Below the pieces are notes generated by a model. The model ran no database searches, was not told where the DNA came from, and worked only from the letters and a program-made list of their open reading frames with translations. A stretch of 64,000 nucleotides of DNA, taken from GCA-2737725 sp965229355. Its GTDB lineage: Bacteria; Pseudomonadota; Alphaproteobacteria; Rhodospirillales; Rhodospirillaceae. The stretch spans positions 1,922,001 through 1,986,000 of the forward strand of contig OZ245869.1 of the NCBI GenBank assembly GCA_965229355.1, written 5' to 3'. The translations under genes and the position numbers were made by a program. Of the stretch, positions 61,039 through 64,000 are shown piece by piece. Every line of letters begins with the position of its first letter. Position 1 is the stretch's first letter.

Positions 61039-62802
61039 TTAGTCTGACAATTCAGCCACTAAGTCCTTGAGGCGATGAGGGTCAGCCTCGGCTGTAATCC
61101 GCCGGACCCGGCCAGAAACGGCTGAAAGATTGAGGTTCAGAATGCGCTTTTTCACTCGCGGCAGGCTGGCCGCCGACATTGATAGCTCACTGATCCCAAA
61201 GCCCAGCAAAAGGGCGGTCAGCCGGTGATCGCCCGCGATTTCACCACAAACCGAGACGGGAATGCGCGCTGCTGCTGCCGCTTCGGCTGAAAACTGGATC
61301 AGGCGCAAAACGGCGGGGTGCAGCGGATTATAAAGGTAGGCCACCTGCTCATCGGTACGGTCAATAGCCAGCGTGTATTGCGTCAGATCGTTGGTGCCAA
61401 TCGCAAAGAAATCGGATTCTGCGGCCAATGCATCGGCCGCCAAAGCAGCGCCAGGAATTTCAATCATCACGCCCAAGGGTGGCAGCGGATCGGGCAGCTT
61501 CACGCCGCGTCGTTTCAAGCGACTGACAACACGGTTCAGAACTTTGCGGACTTCGCGGATTTCATCGACGGTTGAAACCATCGGCAATAAGATGCGTACA
61601 GGGCCATGGGCGCTCGCACGCAAGATGGCTGAAAGCTGAGCCAGCAACAGTTTGCGGCGCTTCAACGAAAACCGAATGGCCCGCAAACCCAATGCCGGGT
61701 TCGGGCCTGGCTTCATATCAAATTGTGCGCCCAACTTGTCAGCGCCCACATCTAGTGTGCGAATGGTGACAAGCCTGCCTTGCATGCGCCGAATAACTTC
61801 GGTCAGGTTCTCGTACTGCTCTTCTTCGCTGGGCAAGTCGCTGCGATTCATGAACATGAATTCACTGCGGAACAAGCCTATGCCTTCGGCACCGGCATCC
61901 AAGACGCCGTCAATTTCGGAAGGCAGTTCAATGTTCGCCATCAGCTTAATAGCAACGCCATCTTTTGTGACCGCGCGCACCGAGGTGAGCTTACGCAATG
62001 ACTTCTGCTCGCGCAGAATTTCCGCCTTGCGCTTGCGGTATGTTGCCAACGACTTGGCCGACGGGTTGATGATGACGATACCATTGGTGCCGTCGACGAT
62101 GATGTGCTGGCCATTCCCGGCCGCGTCTAAAACGGCCTCGTCAGAAACGACAGCTGGTAACCCCAGTGCACGTGCGACGATTGCTGTGTGACTTTCAACG
62201 CCACCCACTAACGTCACCAGCCCCAAGACATGCTGAGGATCAAGTGTCGCCGTATCAGCAGGCGACAACTCATCTGCAACAATCACAGCGTTTTTCGGCA
62301 GGTTCGCCAGCGCGCGTGTTTTTTTGCCCGTTAAGCTTTCGACCAAGCGTCGACCAACCTCACGCACGTCATCAACCCGCGCGGCAAGGTATTTATCTTC
62401 CATGGTCGCGAAGGCTTCGACCATCAGGCCGATCTCACGCATCACAGCGGCTTCAGCGTTGATTTGATCGGTATCGATGCGTTTTTGAACGCCGCGGATT
62501 AGACGCGATCCAGACAGCATCTGTTGGTAAGCATCCAGAAGGTAGCCGATTTCTTCACCGGCCGCACCCGACATGCGCTTAGCTTCGGTTTGAATCTTTC
62601 CAACTTCTGCGGCGGCGCGCGCTGCAGCTTCTAACAAGCGGTGTTGCTCACTCCGCACTTTCGAAGCTGGAATTGTCTGTTCGCTAACATGCACGTTGGA
62701 GCGGCTGTCGTGGCGGTAGATAACGCCAATCGCGACCCCGGTGCCTACGGCCATGCCGTTGAACACCATTTCGGGTTTGGATTTGGCTTTTCTACTCTTC
62801 AT
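61039..62802 (-). CDS. ptsP: Phosphoenolpyruvate-protein phosphotransferase (enzyme I), nitrogen-type without GAF domain
   Basis: The 587-residue enzyme I has GGVESHTAIVARAL with phosphorylatable His205, the PEP-barrel block GIGLFRSEFMFM, and IGTNDLTQYTLAIDR with VCGEIAGD near the C-terminus. Unlike E. coli EI-Ntr it has no N-terminal GAF domain, so its length is that of the sugar-type EI. No sugar-specific EIIB or EIIC is nearby, so it feeds the regulatory chain HPr-EIIA. It overlaps the ptsH end by 11 bases. Confidence 0.93.
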   Translation of the reverse strand: MKSRKAKSKPEMVFNGMAVGTGVAIGVIYRHDSRSNVHVSEQTIPASKVRSEQHRLLEAAARAAAEVGKIQTEAKRMSGAAGEEIGYLLDAYQQMLSGSRLIRGVQKRIDTDQINAEAAVMREIGLMVEAFATMEDKYLAARVDDVREVGRRLVESLTGKKTRALANLPKNAVIVADELSPADTATLDPQHVLGLVTLVGGVESHTAIVARALGLPAVVSDEAVLDAAGNGQHIIVDGTNGIVIINPSAKSLATYRKRKAEILREQKSLRKLTSVRAVTKDGVAIKLMANIELPSEIDGVLDAGAEGIGLFRSEFMFMNRSDLPSEEEQYENLTEVIRRMQGRLVTIRTLDVGADKLGAQFDMKPGPNPALGLRAIRFSLKRRKLLLAQLSAILRASAHGPVRILLPMVSTVDEIREVRKVLNRVVSRLKRRGVKLPDPLPPLGVMIEIPGAALAADALAAESDFFAIGTNDLTQYTLAIDRTDEQVAYLYNPLHPAVLRLIQFSAEAAAAARIPVSVCGEIAGDHRLTALLLGFGISELSMSAASLPRVKKRILNLNLSAVSGRVRRITAEADPHRLKDLVAELSD

Positions 62803-63067
62803 CGAATTTATTGGCGACCAGTGTGCAAATGGCAGTCATGGCAGCTTCCGCATCGCTGCCGGAGGTGGTGATTTGAATTGTCGTGCCTTGTGCAGCGGCC
62901 AGCATCATCAGGCCCATGATGGAGCGGCCCGAAACTTCGGTATCCCCACGCTTTACAAGGATCTCAGCCTCAAATTGTTCCGCGGTCTTACAAAACTTTG
63001 CAGCCGCACGGGCATGAAGACCCTTGCTGTTGCAAATTTCGGCGTCGCGTCGCAACACACCAGACAT
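62792..63067 (-). CDS. ptsH: HPr phosphocarrier protein
   Basis: This 91-residue HPr has NSKGLHARAAAKF with the active His18, and SGRSIMGLMML with Ser49, equivalent to the Ser46 target of HPr kinase. That serine agrees with the hprK gene normally found just beyond rapZ in this class, which would be off the right edge. It passes phosphate from enzyme I to the EIIA encoded upstream on the transcript. Confidence 0.94.
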   Translation of the reverse strand: MSGVLRRDAEICNSKGLHARAAAKFCKTAEQFEAEILVKRGDTEVSGRSIMGLMMLAAAQGTTIQITTSGSDAEAAMTAICTLVANKFDEE

Positions 63068-63088
63068 CGGCGAAACAACCTTATTGAA

Positions 63089-63511
63089 TTACTTGCCTTG
63101 ACCCAGCAGTGCCGAGGCGACGTTGATGTATTTGCGGCCCGCATCTTGTGCTTGGGCCACGGCATTGGGCAGATCTTCCGCGCCGCGCACTGATGCAAGT
63201 TTGATCAGCATTGGCAGGTTCACACCGGCAATCACTTCCACAGGGGCGTTTTCCATAATGGAGATCGCAAGGTTTGAAGGCGTGCCGCCAAACATGTCGG
63301 TCAACACAACAACGCCCGAGCCTGCATTCACACCTTCAACCGCTTTCATAATGTCTTGGCGGCGGCGTTCCATATCATCTTCAGGGCCAATGCACACGGT
63401 GGCCACTTGAGTTTGCGGGCCAACGACATGTTCCATGGCGGCGACCAATTCGACGGCCAAGCGTCCATGGGTGACCAGGACTAATCCGATCAGGGGTTTT
63501 GTTTGCGGCAT
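63089..63511 (-). CDS. PTS EIIA domain protein, mannose/ManX type
   Basis: The 140-residue single-domain EIIA of the mannose family has LVLVTHGRLAVEL with His15 as phosphoacceptor and VVVLTDMFGGTPSNLA, the classic second block. There is no transporter in the window, so it is a regulatory endpoint of the HPr chain. It lies 9 bases after rapZ and 21 bases before ptsH, in one operon. Confidence 0.92.
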   Translation of the reverse strand: MPQTKPLIGLVLVTHGRLAVELVAAMEHVVGPQTQVATVCIGPEDDMERRRQDIMKAVEGVNAGSGVVVLTDMFGGTPSNLAISIMENAPVEVIAGVNLPMLIKLASVRGAEDLPNAVAQAQDAGRKYINVASALLGQGK

Positions 63512-63520
63512 ACTTTTTAT

Positions 63521-64000
63521 TTAAAATCTTTTCGATGAGTGCGGTGGGCGCGGCATATCGCGGTGACGAATATCAACTGCGATGTTGTGCTCTGCGAACC
63601 ACTCCTTCAGACGTTCCACCATGTACACAGAACGATGTTGGCCGCCTGTGCAGCCGATAGCAATGGTGAAATACGACTTTCCTTCGTTTTCGTACAGAGG
63701 CAACAAAGGCTCCAAAAGTGCGCCTGTCCGCTCCAGAAATGTCTTAGATGCAGGGTCGGCGCTGATAAACGCCCCAACCTCAGGGTCAAGTCCGGTCAGC
63801 GGACGCAACGCTTGGTCGTAATGCGGATTTTTCAAGAATCGCACATCTAAAACAAGGTCAGCATCGCGCGGCAAACCGTTCTTGTAGCCAAAGGACATCA
63901 GGAAAATCTGCATCGGCCGCGTGCCCGTACCGCCGAACTGTCCTTGGACGATGCGTTTTAAGTCTGCGGACAATAAGTGGCTGGTATCAATTAAAAGGCC
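63521..64000 (-). CDS. rapZ: RapZ family nucleotide-binding protein, N-terminus beyond window edge
   Basis: The C-terminal 159 codons are present and the frame stays open to the right edge (LLIDTSHLLSADLKRIV), so the P-loop half lies outside. FLMSFGYKNGLPRDADLVLDVRFLKNPHY (in part: SFGYKNGLP, DVRFLKNPHY), GLDPEV and AIGCTGGQHRSVYMVE are RapZ signatures. In E. coli RapZ is an RNA-binding adaptor for a small RNA; in Alphaproteobacteria its role is unknown, but it clusters with the PTS genes as here. Confidence 0.93.
   Translation of the reverse strand, partial: GLLIDTSHLLSADLKRIVQGQFGGTGTRPMQIFLMSFGYKNGLPRDADLVLDVRFLKNPHYDQALRPLTGLDPEVGAFISADPASKTFLERTGALLEPLLPLYENEGKSYFTIAIGCTGGQHRSVYMVERLKEWFAEHNIAVDIRHRDMPRPPHSSKRF

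Noticed and set aside
1..64000. Insertion sequences, prophage, CRISPR array or toxin-antitoxin locus
   Set aside because: No transposase, integrase, phage structural gene, regular repeat-spacer array or cas gene was seen in any frame.

Overview
This window looks like chromosomal DNA of an alphaproteobacterium with fairly high GC. The right two thirds carry a conserved alphaproteobacterial gene order that I recognise from rhizobia and Caulobacter: FYDLN protein, aroA, cmk, rpsA, ihfB, lapA-like gene, pyrF, trpF, trpB, trpA, accD, folC, trxA, addA, addB, murU, amgK, tsaE, divL position, ahcY, then ptsP, ptsH, an EIIA gene and rapZ. In those relatives this block lies close to the replication origin. 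A perfect 16-bp parS site at 44357-44372 agrees with that. The order or family cannot be fixed from the sequence alone. I see no insertion sequence, prophage or CRISPR array.

Region by region. 1-4200: envelope and lipid genes (a cut-off sulfatase/phosphotransferase, a PmtA-like methyltransferase, a di-iron fatty acid hydroxylase and a GNAT-type acyltransferase that may be a ceramide-synthase relative). 4300-8030: a Tat-exported flavin amine oxidase, two membrane proteins and a pirin. 8030-14340: two tandem quinone/enoyl reductase-like MDR proteins, a Cache sensor kinase, a REC-HPt protein and a threonine dehydratase-like enzyme. 14450-18430: an outer-membrane protein with a clear promoter and terminator, then a gtr-type trio (GT-C protein, GT2 transferase, GtrA flippase) that would move and attach a sugar on the periplasmic side. 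18430-24950: an RND efflux pump with its TetR regulator and operator, then a hotdog dehydratase. 25100-31140: a triheme cytochrome c facing two tandem BisC/TorA-type molybdenum enzymes. 31300-32600: glutathione peroxidase, an orphan LuxR-type DNA-binding protein, and tRNA-Ala(GGC) with repeats beside it.

32700-44200 is a housekeeping run on shikimate, nucleotide, translation, tryptophan, fatty acid and folate functions. 44200-48300 holds parS and genes that interrupt the usual folC-trxA-addA order: a hypothetical membrane protein, a methyltransferase with a regulatory domain, and a Rieske oxygenase. 48300-57000 is a tightly overlapping leftward operon for double-strand break repair (AddAB), peptidoglycan sugar recycling (MurU, AmgK) and tRNA t6A modification (TsaE).

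The most striking gene is at 57018-59384. It sits at the divL position and has DivL-like architecture, but the phosphoacceptor histidine is replaced by threonine and the ATP-binding boxes are not recognisable, so it appears to be a full pseudokinase. Beyond it come ahcY with its own promoter and terminator and a regulatory phosphotransferase chain (EI, HPr, EIIA) leading into a partial rapZ at the right edge.
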